From Sphingobacterium thalpophilum (lineage in GTDB: Bacteria > Bacteroidota > Bacteroidia > Sphingobacteriales > Sphingobacteriaceae), in contig NZ_LR590484.1 in NCBI RefSeq assembly GCF_901482695.1, forward strand, positions 4,836,001 to 4,900,000: a DNA stretch of 64,000 nucleotides, read 5' to 3'. The notes under the pieces were generated by a model that made no database searches, had not been told where the DNA came from, and saw nothing but the letters and a program-made list of their open reading frames with translations. Each line of letters starts with the position of its first letter. The first letter of the stretch is position 1. A program made the translations under genes and the position numbers. Shown here in pieces: positions 63,969 through 64,000 of this stretch.

Positions 63969-64000
63969 TTCATAGATTCAAAATAAATACCCTAAATTTA

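Noticed and set aside
1..64000. CRISPR arrays, rRNA operons and complete prophage or IS elements
   Set aside because: No regularly spaced repeats, no rRNA segments and no transposase or integrase with a full catalytic domain were seen; only an IS scrap at 46.7 kb.

Overview
The window looks like a chromosomal segment of a Bacteroidota bacterium, most likely of the Sphingobacterium/Pedobacter group. The evidence is the end of a SusD gene, outer-membrane beta-barrel and TonB-dependent receptors, LytS/LytTR regulation, lipoproteins with Bacteroidota-type signals, a ClpP with the N-terminal extension usual in this phylum, and several promoters with the -7 element TAnnTTTG. The genus is an inference. 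There are no rRNA genes, no CRISPR array and no complete mobile element, and I recognised no tRNA.

Region 1 (1-15.7 kb): the tail of a polysaccharide-utilisation gene (SusD); a drug-efflux MFS gene and its GntR regulator, each with a copy of one palindromic operator; a flavodoxin-RidA fusion; AlkC; an ECF sigma factor, a small soluble partner and ClpP in one cluster; a TetR gene with a 3-oxoacyl-ACP synthase; an Na+/H+ antiporter; AlkB; a short-chain dehydrogenase; a pyrophosphatase with an extra C-terminal domain; and a TspO-like protein. Region 2 (16-27 kb): VOC protein, NmrA-like protein, Fpg/Nei glycosylase, a P2-type cation ATPase, and an operon of a beta-barrel protein, a LytS kinase and a LytTR regulator. 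That regulator is frameshifted and is followed by the wreck of a class D beta-lactamase and a macro-domain gene with a stop codon.

Region 3 (27-37.5 kb): SDR and AraC genes, sulfatase, YggS, a secreted metalloprotease with an NPCBM domain, a Gfo/Idh/MocA oxidoreductase followed by a doubly frameshifted DUF6807/PmoA-like gene, and Hsp31. Region 4 (37.7-46.7 kb): a di-haem cytochrome and two membrane-protein genes share a TetR-type operator, and the TetR gene between them is frameshifted. A lipoprotein and a TonB receptor diverge from a palindrome. A Crp/Fnr regulator precedes an MBL-fold hydrolase with a site placed as for class II activation. A pirin gene and a transposase remnant follow.

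Region 5 (46.9-64 kb): isochorismatase-like hydrolase; a Crp/Fnr remnant between two long perfect inverted repeats; AraC divergent from GlcG-like and SDR genes; an 849-residue TPR protein; an SPFH protein; two or three orphan immunity-like genes, one of them DUF1911/PoNi-like; a thioredoxin-fold lipoprotein-type protein; NamZ; two tandem C39-like proteins, of which one has lost its catalytic residues; and a serine hydrolase whose signal peptide is separated from the enzyme by a stop codon.

One theme is disruption: at least eight genes carry frameshifts or stops, and five of them are regulators or signal-dependent enzymes. Either the locus is decaying or the assembly holds residual indel errors, and the raw reads would decide. 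Another theme is regulation readable from sequence: five regulator/operator pairs can be proposed here from symmetry and position alone.
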